Notes: generated from the letters alone by a model not told the origin. A DNA stretch of 64,000 nt from Semisulcospira habei (GCA_036245525.1 BTPG01000004.1:44376588-44440587); one strand, 5' to 3'; counted from the stretch's first letter, positions 30,405-42,992 are shown. Translations and numbers: made by a program.

Positions 30405-30790
30405 CATGGTGCCCCTGTGCATGTGGCCACCAGTACTATTCTGACAGATCTGTCACACCCAGCCAATCATCTCTTCGAGCTTCTGCCCTCGGGCCGGCGG
30501 TTTCATGCTTTTAAAGCCAGAACCTCTCGATTCAGATGCAATTTTTTTTCCAGAAGCTGTCCTCAATACATCACCATGCACGGAACAACGTGATTCCATG
30601 ATTTGTGACATATGACTGATTTGTGTTTAATATTGTGTTTATCTATCTTTTAGTGCTGTATATAGGATGATTGCCAACTAAGTGTATGACATGATGAATG
30701 CCCTACAAGTGAGGACATATTTTACTGTCGCCATGCCACACAAAAATCCTTGTAACGTTTTACTTGGTGAATAAATGTCTTATGTCTTAT
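30405..30790 (+). mobile_element. CR1/Jockey-like LINE 3' end
   Basis: A short frame reads LSHPANHLFELLPSGRRFHAFKARTSR then a stop at 30593, which resembles the extreme C-terminus of CR1/Jockey-type polymerases. The 3' UTR ends AATAAATGTCTTATGTCTTAT, a short repeated tail. Confidence 0.6.
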
Positions 30791-31140
30791 ACACGTACAT
30801 GGTAATAGGTGCAGTATCACTCGCTCCCAACCCCAATCCAGTTACACACACAAAACCGCAGAACATCCACCAATGTACATCTGTGCATGATCATAATCTA
30901 TACTTTACTTAGCATTCTTATGTCCCAGGTATCTTTGACTTACTTTATCTTATTTATTTAACTGCCATGAGATGGCCGTAGTCTACCGCGCGGCGTTAAA
31001 CCCAAATAACTATTTATTAAAATTATTAATTTGTTTGTTTGTAATGAAGGTTTTGTACATACACGGTAATAGGTGCCATACCGCCCCACTTTCAACCCCA
31101 GCCCACATACAAAACCACAGAATACCCACAAAAGACATGC

Positions 31141-33221
31141 ACAATTGTATACTGATGGGCATTAGTGGACTGTAAAATCTATCATATAGAGACTTCAGGT
31201 TAAGCAAGTGGCTTGTATTGACTGCCTGTATTTTAGCTGCCCACCTACAAATTTCATGTGTCCAGTTAACCACACTGCACATGCAGCCATCAGTTCTGTG
31301 AAAAGTACTGTTGGCCTCATGCACAGGGGCACCAAAACTTAGAGATAAGGCCACACCTGATAACAATAACAGTACTAATAATAATATGCCTACTCAGCCA
31401 CTAGTTCTGTAAACAGCACCTTTGTAAACAGTACCAGTGGCCAAATGCACACATACATCATGGATGTTGCTACCACTGATCACTTCAAACAATAGGCTGC
31501 CCAGTTCACATTTTGATACCGTGAACTAGCCTGCACATGCAGTCATCAGTTCTGTAAATAGTACTGGTGGCCACATGCACAGCGGCACCAAACTAAAAGG
31601 TGAGGCCAAAACTGCCACCTCAAACAAAACCAAACGCTACTTACACACACATATCAATGATACAGTCAACCTCTGTGTGCGTTAGGGGGAACACGCTTAA
31701 AGTATGTGACTGTAAATCTTACAGCGAAATGTCAAAACCAGTAAGAAGATAATGTAACAGCAACAAGTACATGTATTTTGTAAACCACTCAAAACATGAC
31801 AACTCATCGAGTCTAATGGTGTTATGAATGGTTGATGGAAACACTGAAAAAAATAGTACGTGTACATTATAAAGTATGTGCCTCCTTCCCCCCCCCCCCC
31901 CCTCCCATAACTAGCTGTTTATCATAAAACATAGATATCTCATTCATTTGATCACTTGACTGGTTTATTAAATCATCTCTGTGTCACCTTTCTCCGTTTT
32001 CTTTGTCGTTTTAATCCCAATATGTCAGTGCTAATGTCAGCTGCTAAGAATCCTTGCAGCGAACTGCAAATGTCTATATGCAGACAAACTGCAAATAACA
32101 CAGCAGCAAAATAAGTTCCTCTTTTGTGCAGTAGCAAGATAGTGCTTTTGTGCTAGCAAGATAGGGTTCAATTTTAAACAAAGCATTGCATGAACTTCCA
32201 AGCGTGTTCACATTGTACTGTGTATTTTTTTTTTCAGTGTGAAGTGTACTGTACCATCAGTGATCACTGAGACTGCAAAATTGGCACTGGCAGTGATCGC
32301 ACATCACAACATAGCTTGTCAGTGCAACTGATTAAAATAAATGTTACTGCTGCATAAAATAATTAATCAAGTTCCGAAACTTTGCTCAGCCATGACAGTT
32401 AAAACCAAGTGGTGTGGCACTCTTTTTCTTTTACAGAATGCAGCATAGGTTTTGAAGATAGCGTTTGTGTTGTGGGTTACGTTTTGTTTTGGTGCTGTGT
32501 TGTCGAAATGAAACGGGCAAAGCGATGGTAAAGTGAATGGAAATAAACGTGACAAACCTTTATCAAGCCGTAAAAATGCACACAGCAACTTGACACGTTT
32601 GCTTTTTTTTTTTTAAACAAACAAGCTTATGTAGAACAAATAAAAAAGAACCCGTCGGCACACAGAAATTCACGTCCGCAGAGGTCGTGGCGTCACGTGA
32701 TGTTTTGATCACGTGATTTTGGGATACCTTATTGTTGCGAAACGATATTAATTTTGCGTTCAAGGCAAGCGTTTTCGTAATTGTTTCTTCTCTTAATATA
32801 TCTAAGTGTGAAAATATTACTTTAAAAAATGAAATCCTTTTAAGTGACATATAGTGCATACTACCACTGAATACAGGAACAATGAGACCCGTGTAAACTA
32901 CTGATCCCCTGTAAACATGGCGGTAAGATCCTGGTTTCGTCTGCAGCCATACTGGAAACAAAATGTGCTACAGAAAAAATGTCTCCATCCTCCGGCGGTT
33001 TAAAACGAGTGCGCACTGCTTTTATTCATACTAGACTTCATTTTGATATACCCAAACCTTTGTTACTCTCTAGAAAATCACTATCTCGTAAACGGCTGAT
33101 CGTCTATGAAAAGGGCAGCTGCTAGACTATTGGGGGCGGCTCGCGGTGCGGTCTGGTCACGTGGTCCCGCACTACGCGCGTGCCTGTTGCTAGGCTGGCG
33201 GTTCGTCGTGCATGTTAACGT
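31141..33221. other. No recognised gene
   Basis: It contains local duplications of ACATGCAGYCATCAGTTCTGTRAA (31270, 31390, 31535), a C14 run near 31890 and a T-run near 32605. No exon or transposase is seen. Confidence 0.4.
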
Positions 33222-33445
33222 GTCCCTGCAGACAAATGGGAAACATACATGCACCAGGATCCATGCAGAAACCAGCGGCATAGATGCACCGGCGTCCCTG
33301 CCGAACGGGCATAGATGTTGAAGTGTCCCTGTAGAAAAACGAAAAAAGAAGAAACACACATGCATGAATTAGTTTCCCTGCAGAGAAAAGAAACACACAT
33401 ACATAAAAAGTTTTCCCTGCAGAAAAAAGAAACACATAATTATGC
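33222..33445. repeat. Short tandem-like repeat around TTTCCCTGCAGAAAA
   Basis: About five diverged units carry (T/G)TCCCTGCAGA and AGAAACACACAT, spaced roughly 40-50 bases apart. Confidence 0.55.
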
Positions 33446-34512
33446 ATCAAGTGAATAGGAGGAGGTTAAATCTCTGATTCGTGTTTCTTTACAAGCACAC
33501 GTGTTTGAACATAATTCTATGCGTTCATGCTTTTAGTTCTGTGACCTGTATCACCAGTCCCAGAGTGTTCACAGATTTGTAGGGTTTGAGTCAGAGTGTG
33601 ACGCCGGGCCCGGCTAGTGAGTCACTTCCAAAGACTGTACCCTCCTTGTGATTTTTACTCTGTACTCGGTTGCATAACGTTTGGTCATCGGTCTTCGGGA
33701 GGCTTGGCCCCCGCGCCGGGTGTTAGCATGTTCACGTTGCAATTTCAACGCTGGGCCCGCCCTGAGAGAGGCATAGAGTCGGTTTCGTGTGCCCCTCGGG
33801 CTGCACTAGTGACTCATGAAAATCTTTGTAGCACTTGCAGATCGAATGACCAAGCTGAGAGTGTTATATGTATGAATATCACGAACACTGAGTTTACTTT
33901 TATCAAACGCTGTATTGAATAGCCGGATTCGCCGAACCGTTGCATCAGTCTACGCCACCGTGGTTGCGCCTTTGAGTCAAAAGCGGACTCAGAATTCTAT
34001 GTTTTTCATAGTTATAAAGTTGATGTTGAACACAGACATAGAAGGGATTTAATCCCTCCGGTGAAGTCAGCGGCGTACTAGTTACGCCGGAGAGGTGCTG
34101 GACGCGGAACTGATAATCTAAAACGGCAACTCAAGGGTTGTGGTTGATTAGCTTGGCCCCAAGCTGATAAAGCACTACCATTTAGCTATCATAATCGATA
34201 TGCTCATAAACAGCCGTTGTGAACCTTTTGGGTGAGAAACATGCCGATTTTTTTTTTTTTGTTAAACAGCAAGGTCATGTGTTTAAAGCGATCTGCTCCA
34301 TGGAGTGTTGTGCTAAAATTCGCCGGGGATAACTACAGTTTGTCAATGTTGCCCTGCCTCAGCTAATAAGCATGTAAGACTACAATGATCTGCCAACTTT
34401 TCACAATCGGCCACGGTGAGTAGTCAGACGTACCAGTGGTTATCCACTGCTTTTGATTGTAGCGGAAGTAACTCTCCTGCGTCCAAAGGACAACTATTCA
34501 ACCTTTATAATT
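33446..34512. other. No recognised gene
   Basis: Short frames only. There is a heavily decayed family A trace at about 34130-34205. Confidence 0.35.
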
Positions 34513-34726
34513 TTAACTCATTCTACCCCAACACAGTAATCCTTAAATCTTGCCGTTGTCCTCCGAAGACTGCATTGCATTGCAGGACACAGATCGACCA
34601 TGATAGTTCAAGGGTGATGCCAGAATAGCTTGGCGCCCATAGGCGCCAAGCTATTCTGGCATCACCCTTGAACTATCATGGTCGATCCTTATCTTGCTGT
34701 GGCGTGTCTGGGGTAGAATGAGTTAA
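34513..34726. mobile_element. TTAA-flanked palindromic MITE, family A (well preserved)
   Basis: TTAACTCATTCTACCCC to GGGGTAGAATGAGTTAA. Both palindrome arms are intact around GGCGCC. Almost identical to 43656-43869. Confidence 0.9.
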
Positions 34727-34779
34727 GGTAGCTGTTCTGTCCAGCATTATTATTGCAACGAACGACTCGCAACAAGGAA

Positions 34780-34926
34780 ACGATAGCGAAATCACGGCGG
34801 ACAACTTGCATGTTCCGTAAGCATAGGACAACACTCCAAACATCTCCAAGCGGCCCTCTGGGCTCATGAGGATCTATGCCTCTTGGAGATGTTTGGGGTG
34901 TTGCCTGTCCGCCGTGATTTCGCTCT
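34780..34926. mobile_element. Family C foldback with extra outer arms
   Basis: GCGAAATCACGGCGGACAA..CACTCCAAACATCTCCAAG pairs with CTTGGAGATGTTTGG..TCCGCCGTGATTTCGC. The inner part has lost the left ATGCCTC segment. Same type as 39218-39312. Confidence 0.75.
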
Positions 34927-35474
34927 CGTTCGTTGTTAGTGCTAATCCGCATTCGTTAGCGGATGACGCCTCCAAAATTTGGGAAATACGTGCGACGGGC
35001 TGAATGAGTCAAAAACAGTCTAGCTATATTGAGAACCTGAACAACTTGAGTGCCATCCATCCAAACTACCAAACCGTGAACCGTCACAATTTAAGCTTGA
35101 GCAAGTTTGCAAACGGCAATTTCTTCAAATTTTGGACAATATATAAGGCTAGAGACTGCTGTTGCCACAAAAGATCAATTAAATTAGGCCCGTCAGCTGG
35201 CGAGGAAGTCGGGAAAAGAATTTCACACAACACTAGCTCTCGGAGGATACGTTACGCACTTCAGTGCGTCGGTACTGACGACTGACGCGAAACTACTGAC
35301 ACAGCACTGCGCGTCATACTCGGCACCAAGGCCGGTGAGACACAGAAATGTGGCGAGGATGATTTACTGCTACCCCAGGCCCGAAATCCCCAAATCTAGT
35401 TTAAAATTGCCCTCTGAAGGACTGTAGAACAATTCTAGAGACAGATTGAGCATCGTGATAGTTGGCACCACTAG

Positions 35475-35840
35475 TGAAACAGCGCAGGCATACATGAAGT
35501 CTGCATGCTTGACCTCGATATTGAAATCTGCCGGGGCTCTATTCGGGTATTAAAAAATGGTTTGTTCTTGTCTTTTCGCGATTTTTTTGTTTGATTGTTT
35601 GTTTTTTTGGGGTTTTTTTTTTTTTTTTTTTTTTTTTGGGGGGGGGGGGGGGGGCGACTGTACAGCAAAATCAACAATAATAGGAGTTAAGTTTTAAAAA
35701 ATAGCCCATATCAGGTCAATTGGCACTAATCAACATTTTTGTTCTTAAAGTGATACAGAAAAGTGTTTATTTGCGGAGATTTCTGGAGGAAACGTTGTGC
35801 GGCTCTCCGATGTCAAACGGCCTATATTCAGCTGCACACG
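35475..35840 (-). repeat. Dispersed repeat, copy 2
   Basis: Reverse-orientation relative of 2560-2812. Shares GAAACAGCGCAGGCATACAT, ACCTCGATATTGAAATCTGC, GCGACTGTACAGCA and CCGATGTCAAACGGCC. It contains a T27/G17 run at 35610-35653. Confidence 0.6.
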
Positions 35841-37114
35841 TCAAGCCCGCCCATTCTATAAATAATTGCTGATGAGGGACTGTCACGACACAGGTTTTTT
35901 TACTCCCTATTTTTGTGGTGGAGCCGTTAAATTTAGAGGGGTAACAGGGATTATTTGGTCACCGGGTGAGGATAGTACGGGTAGGAAAATAGGCGAGTTG
36001 TTTAACCTTTACACGAGGAATTGCTGCCGTGCGAGAATACGAAGGTCGGAGTGACGCACGTGATCGCGCAGTCTGCGCGATCGGGTGGTCACTGATTCAC
36101 ATGAACTTACATCGAACTTTTTACAGAGCGCATTTTTGCTAAACCGTACGATATCCAAATTGTTAGTCAGTCGCTTTCCAACAGCGAACAAAAGCAGTCG
36201 CTTCTAAGCAGCGGAACAGAAAAGTCTCCTAGTGAAGTCTTTCAGGCGTGGTTCGCCATTAGCTGAAGTCCTCAAGCAGCTGTGTCGTTCTTATGGCGGC
36301 CCTGTGATACGGCCCTGGTCGCTCCGGAGCCGGTGTCCTGGAATTTCAGTAGTGGAGAAGAAAAGCTGCGACGACTCAACCCATGGCTTGTCTTGTCTTT
36401 GTTTGTCTTCGTCCCAGCCGGGGCGTCTTCATGACTGAGTACACGCAACAATTCTTTAGTGGCCATATGCTCGGGGGCGAGGGGGGGGGGGGGGGTTATG
36501 TTTACTTGTTCTCATTATTAGTTTAATTAGTGAATATTGGGTAGCAAGTGTAAGAACAGAATAAATAAATGTCATTTATTTGATCTGGTAGTATCCACTG
36601 AGCATCAGAGGGTAAATTCGGAAGGGAGTTGTATGGTAATGTGTAAATATGCGTTTCGTTGAGTTTGAATTTATTATTGTTGTGGGAGAGAGGTGAAGGA
36701 ATATAAAAGGCGGCAGTTAAAATTGCGGGAAGGGTGATGTGATTACCTTCTGTTGTTATTCATAAATATGTGTATTTTTGCACCCTTGTTTTAGTGCATC
36801 CAAAACTTAATCAAAGATCTAAAGAACTGCGTGGATTAGTCCGCCGCCGTTACTGTGCGGAAGGGGCTGGTATATAGTTGTTAGGTAACACCTCCAAAAT
36901 TTGGCAAATGGAGCCATGGGGGCTAAAAGGGTTGACGTTGAAGCTGGTCGGTACGCAGACGCAGGCCAATAACCGTAGGGAGTACTACTGTTGAAAAATG
37001 AATATGAACGGCTCTCTATGCAAATTAGTCGCCGCGTAATGCATTCTAACTCTGTGGTTTTGTGTGTGCCATGTTTTGACTAACATAGTTTTACGTTTAG
37101 CATATTGAAATAAT
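35841..37114. other. No recognised gene
   Basis: It includes a small palindrome (CGTGATCGCGCAGTCTGCGCGATC, 36058-36082) and the half-MITE motif ACACCTCCAAAATTTGGCAAATG at 36887. No coding exon recognised. Confidence 0.35.
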
Positions 37115-37326
37115 TTAACCTTCTCTTGCCACTCTGAAATTTAGAACTGACACCTCAGGTGAAGCACGTCGGTGTGATAGGATTTACCTGAAACAATTAC
37201 ACCCTTCCCGGCAAGCAAAACGACCTCGGACCGACTGTCTACGGCCGTTGGTCCGCGCACAGCTGTGCGCGGACCAACGGCGGTAGACAGTCGGTCCGAG
37301 GTCATTTTGCTTCAGTACTAGGTTAA
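37115..37326. mobile_element. TTAA-flanked palindromic MITE, single copy
   Basis: TTAACCTTCTCTTGCC to ACTAGGTTAA. The inner perfect arms AAAACGACCTCGGACCGACTG..GTCCGCGCACAG and complement span 37217-37310. Confidence 0.8.
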
Positions 37327-37355
37327 GAAGGCAGTCTGCACATAATTCGTTTGGA

Positions 37356-37358
<3 letters not shown>

Positions 37359-37394
<36 letters not shown>
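37359..37394. repeat. Poly-T tract
   Basis: About 36 T in a row. Confidence 0.8.
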
Positions 37395-37397
<3 letters not shown>

Positions 37398-37787
37398 CGT
37401 TTCTTACCGCTTGGCCCTTTTCACCTCCACAGCCAAACAACTGACAATTTTAGATTGACGAGCAAAAGAAATGCGACTAAAGTGTTTCAGATGATTCCAA
37501 AAATGTCCCATTTCTTTTGCTCGTCATGAGAGATTCGCCTCAACGCGAAGCATACGTCCAGAACAGAAGAGCTGACGGGTCAACGGTGATAGCTACACAG
37601 TAGTGCATGTGCATACTAGCTCGGCGCCAATCCGGCTCGACCCATCCCCTGCGGTTTGGCGCTGGGACCGAAAGAGTCGAGTATCATATACACAACTTGA
37701 GTCACAGACACTCCATGATGCGTTTGTTACGCTGAATGGCAGCAGCACAATACAATGAATTACAGTCGACTTTGCTCATAACAAGGT

Positions 37788-38178
37788 ACCCCCACCCGGG
37801 TCTGCCCTGGGGGGCTTGGGTGGGGTTAGGTACTTTTTAGTTCCCAGGGTCACCCTGGTCAGCCCCACAGGGTGAGTTTTTCTCTCTATTCTGGGGCATG
37901 TGTTTCTGTCTACCCGAGGTCCATTCACCTGTATTTGCCTTTTTAAAAATCTCCCTACTGTCTGCACTGCCTGTAGCTCTTGATATTGGATGTGTGTTGC
38001 TAAATGGTCTTAGCTTTATTTAGGCCCCATGTGTTGGGTTTATTTAACGTATTTGACCGGCTGGCGACATACATTCAATGTTCTGTTTAGTTGTTTTTTT
38101 TTCACAAGCAGTGCAGGCACGTCCTGAGAAAGCCTTGTTGCTGTCGGGACGTTAAGCAATGTACAATCAATCAATCAA
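37788..38178 (+). repeat. SINE copy (4)
   Basis: Full length, + orientation, with the 12 bp target-site duplication TCATAACAAGGT at 37776-37787 and 38179-38190. Confidence 0.9.
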
Positions 38179-38190
38179 TCATAACAAGGT

Positions 38191-39217
38191 CAGATCAACT
38201 ATAACAAAGTTTGGATTTAGGTGGGGGTGGAGGGGTGTCGGGGGGGGGGGGGGGAGGATAGTGTTACGGATTCACGACGATCTATTTTGCGATGTCACGA
38301 ATCCCAAAAAAGTGGCATTCACGTATCACGAGCGAAAGAGTCGATGAAGGGATGGGGAGGGAGGGGGGGATAGGCTGTACACTGGGACTGACTGGTTGTT
38401 CGCTTATAACAAACACCGGACATAACAACATAAATATACAGATCAACAAAAGAAACGCGAATTTTTCACTTAAGCGCTTTTCTTCGTAAATATGTTTTAA
38501 ACCGGGTTATGTTGACGTCATTTATTAGAAAATGTTATGAAGAGTGTGTTATGTCGTGTGCAAATAGAATGTTTAGTCTTAAAAATCGCACATCGATGAG
38601 TTATGACCTCATTAGTGCCGACACAATGTGCAGTGTCACTAAGGTCCGTGTGCATGAAAATCAGGCCTGTTTGGTCTTGATCTACTTTTCGTTTGTCAAA
38701 GGCACCTATATAATCAACATGACCTACAAACATAAAATCAAAAAGTTCTTTATTTTTTAGTTTAGCGGCCATATTTACCTGATCAAATGGATATGGGTGT
38801 GTTCTTTATCTCTGCATCAGTCACTGGAGCATAAAAAATGGTTTGAAAGTAATTCACATTAAAACTGGTTTTCTAATGAATTTTTCGAGTCAAATTTCAT
38901 TTGAGGCAGTTAATAACATCATAAGCGATCCACACAACTTGTGTGTTAAAACATATCACAGAAAACCTGCGTCACAGAGTGTGTCCAGTTTTGCATATAT
39001 CCATGTAAATACTGAGGAAAACATAACAGAGGTTTTCTACCGCCCTCATAAGGTGAAGAAAAGGCTTTAATTCTACGATTTAAATTTCAATAGTCAAAGC
39101 GACCTACTCTATGCATTAAAAGGTTAATCAAGTTTCCATTTATATCCTTTATAAATGTTCTTAGTATATCTTACACTAATGTTGGGCAAAAGGGCTAAAT
39201 TAACTTATAAAATTTGA
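38191..39217. other. No recognised gene
   Basis: G-rich stretch at 38220-38255, otherwise AT-rich with short frames. Nothing assigned. Confidence 0.35.
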
Positions 39218-39312
39218 CAACACTCTAAGCATCTCCAAGAAGCATAGATCCTCATGAGCCCGGAGGGCTCATGAGGATCTATGCCTCTTGGAGATGTTTG
39301 GAGCGTTGTCTA
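39218..39312. mobile_element. Family C foldback (well preserved)
   Basis: ACAACACTCTAAGCATCTCC..ATAGATCCTCATGAGCCC and complement around CCGGAGGG. Confidence 0.85.
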
Positions 39313-39483
39313 TGCTTCTGATACAAACTTGTTATCCGCCGTGGCTTCGCGGCTCTCGTTCGTTGTTGGGAGTCGTCTGCAGGGCCTGTACGTAACGTCA
39401 GTAGTGTACAGAAAGGAACCGACACTGTTATGTACTGCAGAATCGCCATTTGCACTGAAGAAAAACTGAGTAACTTTCTCGGC

Positions 39484-39556
39484 TGAGCTGCGTAGCTCAG
39501 GTGGTGGAGTGCTCGACTCTCGTCCGAAAGTCTCGATTTTGAACCCATTTGGGGTC
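39484..39556 (+). repeat. Possible tRNA-derived SINE head
   Basis: GTAGCTCAGGTGGTGGAG resembles a tRNA D-arm/A-box. A weak B-box-like TCTCGATTTTGAACCC follows. The T arm does not fold properly, so this is not called as a tRNA gene. Confidence 0.35.
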
Positions 39557-40111
39557 AACATTTGTCAAGACTCCTTTCAGTGCCCCGTCTTTGAAATCAC
39601 ATTGGGCGTGGTCCGCCCGGGGGGACAAAATATGTAAAGCCCTAAACGTTTAACGGATTTTTTTCTTGTTAAGTTTCCGAGCAGTCCTCCAGCTTAGTAA
39701 GCATGGGAAGGTCATACTAAATTTCAGTCCGACGTTGAAAATAGTATTAGCAAAAACAATTTTAAAAAATAAAACAAACAGAAATTGTCAAGAAAAAGCC
39801 TGACCACCAGCCCCCCCCCCCCCCCTTCCGCCCCCCTCCCCCCGATCAGGTCGAGAATGGTCAATGAAATTGATATGTTTAAGCAAAGTATCATTGTGCC
39901 AAGTTTAATGACTGTGGCTTGAATAGTCTACGAGAAACTGCCAACGTTAAAGTTTTACCGCGGACGACGGACAACCTCCACCGGTACATAATATACTCAC
40001 TTTTGCTATCGGACGTGAGCCAGTTAGGGTTCGAAAGCATTTCGTAAAACACTGACCGATATTTCCTTTATCAACACTGTGTCTTCTTTGCGGGACAAAT
40101 ATTCTAGGCCT

Positions 40112-40398
40112 TTAACCCATTTAGCCCTGACGCCCTACAGTAGCAGATGGATTGACCATGATAATTCAAAGGGTAGTGCCAGATTAGCTTGGCGCCCCGA
40201 CACCCTACTGCAGGATATGGATTGACCATGACAATTGAAGGGTAGTTACAGATTAGCTTGGCGCCTTCAGGCGCCAGCCTAAACTGGCACTATCCTTGAA
40301 TTATCATGGTCAATCGATTTCCTGCAAATGGTACATAGTGATTAAGCCGGTGACACCTCCAAAATTTAAGAAAATGGACTTGAGGCTGAACGAGTTAA
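40112..40398. mobile_element. Family A MITE with duplicated left arm
   Basis: TTAACCCATTTAGCCC to GAACGAGTTAA. The left arm (GATTGACCATGATAATT..AGCTTGGCGCC) occurs twice before the centre. Confidence 0.82.
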
Positions 40399-40667
40399 AT
40401 GTAGATAAAGTGACTTTTTATGTTCAGTGTGGTCAGGTTCAGAAAAAGGCATATTGCCATAAAATTAGTTGGGTGAAAAAGCATGCAAAAAAACAACAAC
40501 AACATGAACATTACTCACAAATCGTTATCTCAGTATAAAGAGCGTCTTCTCAAGTATAATGAGTAGAATTCTTTCCACTTTCTTTAGTCGCTCCTAGTCC
40601 TACGCCCAAAATGTCTGCGCTGACTGTTGCACAACACTCTATGTTTTCTACTGGAGACGGCGAAGTC

Positions 40668-40972
40668 ATGAAAAATTTTAAATTACGTCATAAGTCTATT
40701 ATGTATAAATGTATATTCCTTTTACGTCAGTCATGTCTGGCGTGATCCAGGTGGGAAGATTTCTTCTTGATTTCTTTTTCGAAAATAGTGGAGGAATGAA
40801 AACAAATACGTTATTGGTAGCAGGGGCTTGCTGCACGGACCCTTGTAGGCCTGAGGGAGGTCAAAGAAACCATTGTACTACTCAGGCCTTCGGGGTACAA
40901 TGGCTCCTTTGATCTCCCTCAGGCCTACAAAGGTGCGTGTAGCAAACCCCTGCGACCAATAACTTATAGTAT
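40668..40972 (+). mobile_element. Composite element, copy 1: conserved flank + 160 bp palindrome
   Basis: The flank 40668-40798 (GTCATGAAAAATTTTAAATT..AATAGTGGAGGA) is followed by a palindrome. The palindrome begins TTATTGGTAGCAGGGGCTTG and returns as CAAACCCCTGCGACCAATAA around an AGGCCTTCGGGGTAC centre. Confidence 0.75.
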
Positions 40973-41134
40973 ACCACTCTCACACATGACCCATTTTATC
41001 CTATGCGCCTACTCTGTCGAGTTAGTCACAGGCCTAAATGTACCTGTACTGGATTTCTTGTCGCAGTTACCACGGGTATTAAAACCAACACATTACTGCG
41101 GGATTTTCTTTTCAAAAACTAAAACGTATTTTGA

Positions 41135-41232
41135 CTTTTACTGTCGGTAGCGGTTTTTGTCGCGATGATTCCGGAAGGAATCATCGCGACCAAAAATAAA
41201 ACAACCCGCTATCGACAGCAAAAGGGTTAATT
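41135..41232. mobile_element. Family B palindromic MITE
   Basis: TTACTGTCGGTAGCGGTTTTTG..GATTCCGGAAGGAATC.., ending CAAAAGGGTTAA. A short ACCAAAAATAAAACAA addition is present in the right arm. Confidence 0.78.
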
Positions 41233-41616
41233 TAGTGCAGTACTACGTGACTCGAGAGAAGAATAAGCGATAACAGAGCAACTGATTCTATGGCTTTACG
41301 TAGGCCTACAGTGCAAGCGAGCATGACAGATGACGCCGCTGACGTTTTTATAGAAAACTATACACGGAACCAAATTCGAACAAGCAGCCACCATCAAACT
41401 TGTATGCATAGGTTCTCGGGCCCGCGATGTCGAATTCTGCCGACGACAGCCCGTTGAGCTTTAGTGACCGTATGGTACGTTTTCCGAAGGTGATAATCAT
41501 ATCTTGAAGACGGCCGCTGCGTGCTTTCGTTACTTGGCAAAATACTTGACCCAGATAAAAACGCCAGTCATTGCAAGCCGCAACGGGTTATGACACTGTC
41601 AGTTGTTACTTTGCCA

Positions 41617-41940
41617 TTAACCATTCCCATCCTGCATGAAATGAATTTGACTGCGATAGTTCAAGGGTAGCGCCAGAATAGCTTGGCGCCCAGGGGTGCC
41701 AAGCTATTCTAGCATCACCATCGACCTAAATTGACCTATCGACCTAAATTGACCTATCGACCTAAATTGGTTGATCCGTCTCCTAATCTGTAGTGTAGCA
41801 GAATTCATGGGGGGGGGGGGGGGGGGGGGGTGGGGGGGGGGAATATTTCCTACCGGTTTTTCACTCACTGTAGTGTAGCCTTCACAGGACAATACACAAA
41901 TTCATTTTAAAAATGTCAGCCTCAGGAATTAATGGGTTAA
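41617..41940. mobile_element. Family A MITE, decayed, with G-run
   Basis: TTAACCATTCCCATCC to AATGGGTTAA. After the GGCGCC arm there is a (TCGACCTAAATTGACCTA)3 expansion and a run of G at 41810-41840. Confidence 0.7.
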
Positions 41941-42226
41941 AGTTATTAAATGTCAACTATGTGCCCGTCTGCGGCAAGTCTCAAAGAAAGATCCTCATCT
42001 CACGTTTATTGCTGACCACGTCTTCATGCACATCTGTGATGCTTAGGCGGAGGGAAGGACTTACAGCGATCTGCTCCATGGCGAGTTGGGTTGCTAAAAT
42101 TCGCCGATTCAACAGGTTATCAATTGATGCTTGTTCTCTTGCCTCAATTTAAATTGTTCCTTAAATTGCCCTTCTTTTCACAATCCACGTGAGTACCCAG
42201 TTGGCACACGCAACGCCGCGGAAGCG

Positions 42227-42281
42227 TGCTAATGCGCAAAAGACCATCGTCCGACGTCGGCCTGAGGGCCTTTGCGCACTG
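42227..42281. mobile_element. Short palindromic element, second copy
   Basis: AATGCGCAAAAGACCATC..GGCCTTTGCGCACT with a CCGACGTCGG centre, as at 2480-2534. Confidence 0.65.
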
Positions 42282-42417
42282 GGTGCTACTGCTCCTTATG
42301 ACGGAACTCTCCTTCGAACAAAGAGCAGGCTGAAAAGTCGTTCATTTTACGACATTCAAGCTTCACAAGTCGAGCTATCCCTTGTGTAGTACAGCATTAT
42401 TGGGAGACATAACAATA

Positions 42418-42736
42418 TAAGTTATTGGTAGGATTGGTTTGATACACGGACCCTTGTAGGCCTGAGCGAGGTCAAAGGAACCACTGTACCCCGAAGGCCT
42501 TCTACAATGGTTCCGTTAACCTCGCTCAGGACTACAAGGGTCCGTGCAGCAAGTCCCTACTTCCAATAACACATTTGCTATACGAGTCTAGCAGTCTCGT
42601 AGATCCTCCACTATTTTCGTTAAAAGAAATCAAGAAGAAATCTTCCCACCTGGGTCATGCCAGACATGACTGACGTCAAAGGAATATACATTTATACATA
42701 ATAGACTTATGACGTAATTTAAAATCTTTCATGACG
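42418..42736 (-). mobile_element. Composite element, copy 2 (inverted)
   Basis: The palindrome 42418-42572 and flank 42603-42736 are the reverse-orientation counterpart of 40668-40972, including TATGACGTAATTTAAAA and ATCTTCCCACCTGG. The two copies face away from each other about 1.4 kb apart. Confidence 0.75.
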
Positions 42737-42992
42737 TTGCTGTCTCCAGCAGTGTGCCTGTTGTTTCGAAGTACAAGAGATACTTTGCACTTTAGAACGT
42801 TTTCGTGGTCTTTTGTAGAACAAAACTGGCATCCAAGACTCGTCAGAAAGAGAGTTACAAAAAGTCCGCCTGGAGTCGCGACAAGGGTTTAGCGAGGTCA
42901 CATGGTACGGTTTGCGCTAAAGCTATTGGTAGCGTGACATAGGGATGAAAACAAGAACATTCAGTTATAAATCCTCGGAAAGCCTCGCAGAC

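Larger units (their letters stand above)
28690..31140. repeat. Degenerate tandem array, unit about 600 bp
   Basis: The order ATCTGTGCATGTTCATAATCTATCCTTTACTTAGCAT, TATGTCCCAGGTAT, TTATTTATTT, GTTTTGTACATACACATCAGCA, GGTAATAGGTGC, CCCGCTCCCAACCC recurs about five times (near 28700, 29330, 29520, 30230 and 30880). Two SINEs and a LINE 3' end have inserted. Two units also contain a short GCGTTAAACCCAAATAA segment like a SINE tail. Confidence 0.7.

Noticed and set aside
33081..33450. Cysteine/phenylalanine-rich small proteins
   Set aside because: Frames produced by the short tandem repeat around CCCTGCAGAAAA.
39484..39556. A functional tRNA gene
   Set aside because: The D-arm part fits, but the T arm is not paired and the B-box is poor. 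Kept only as a possible SINE head.
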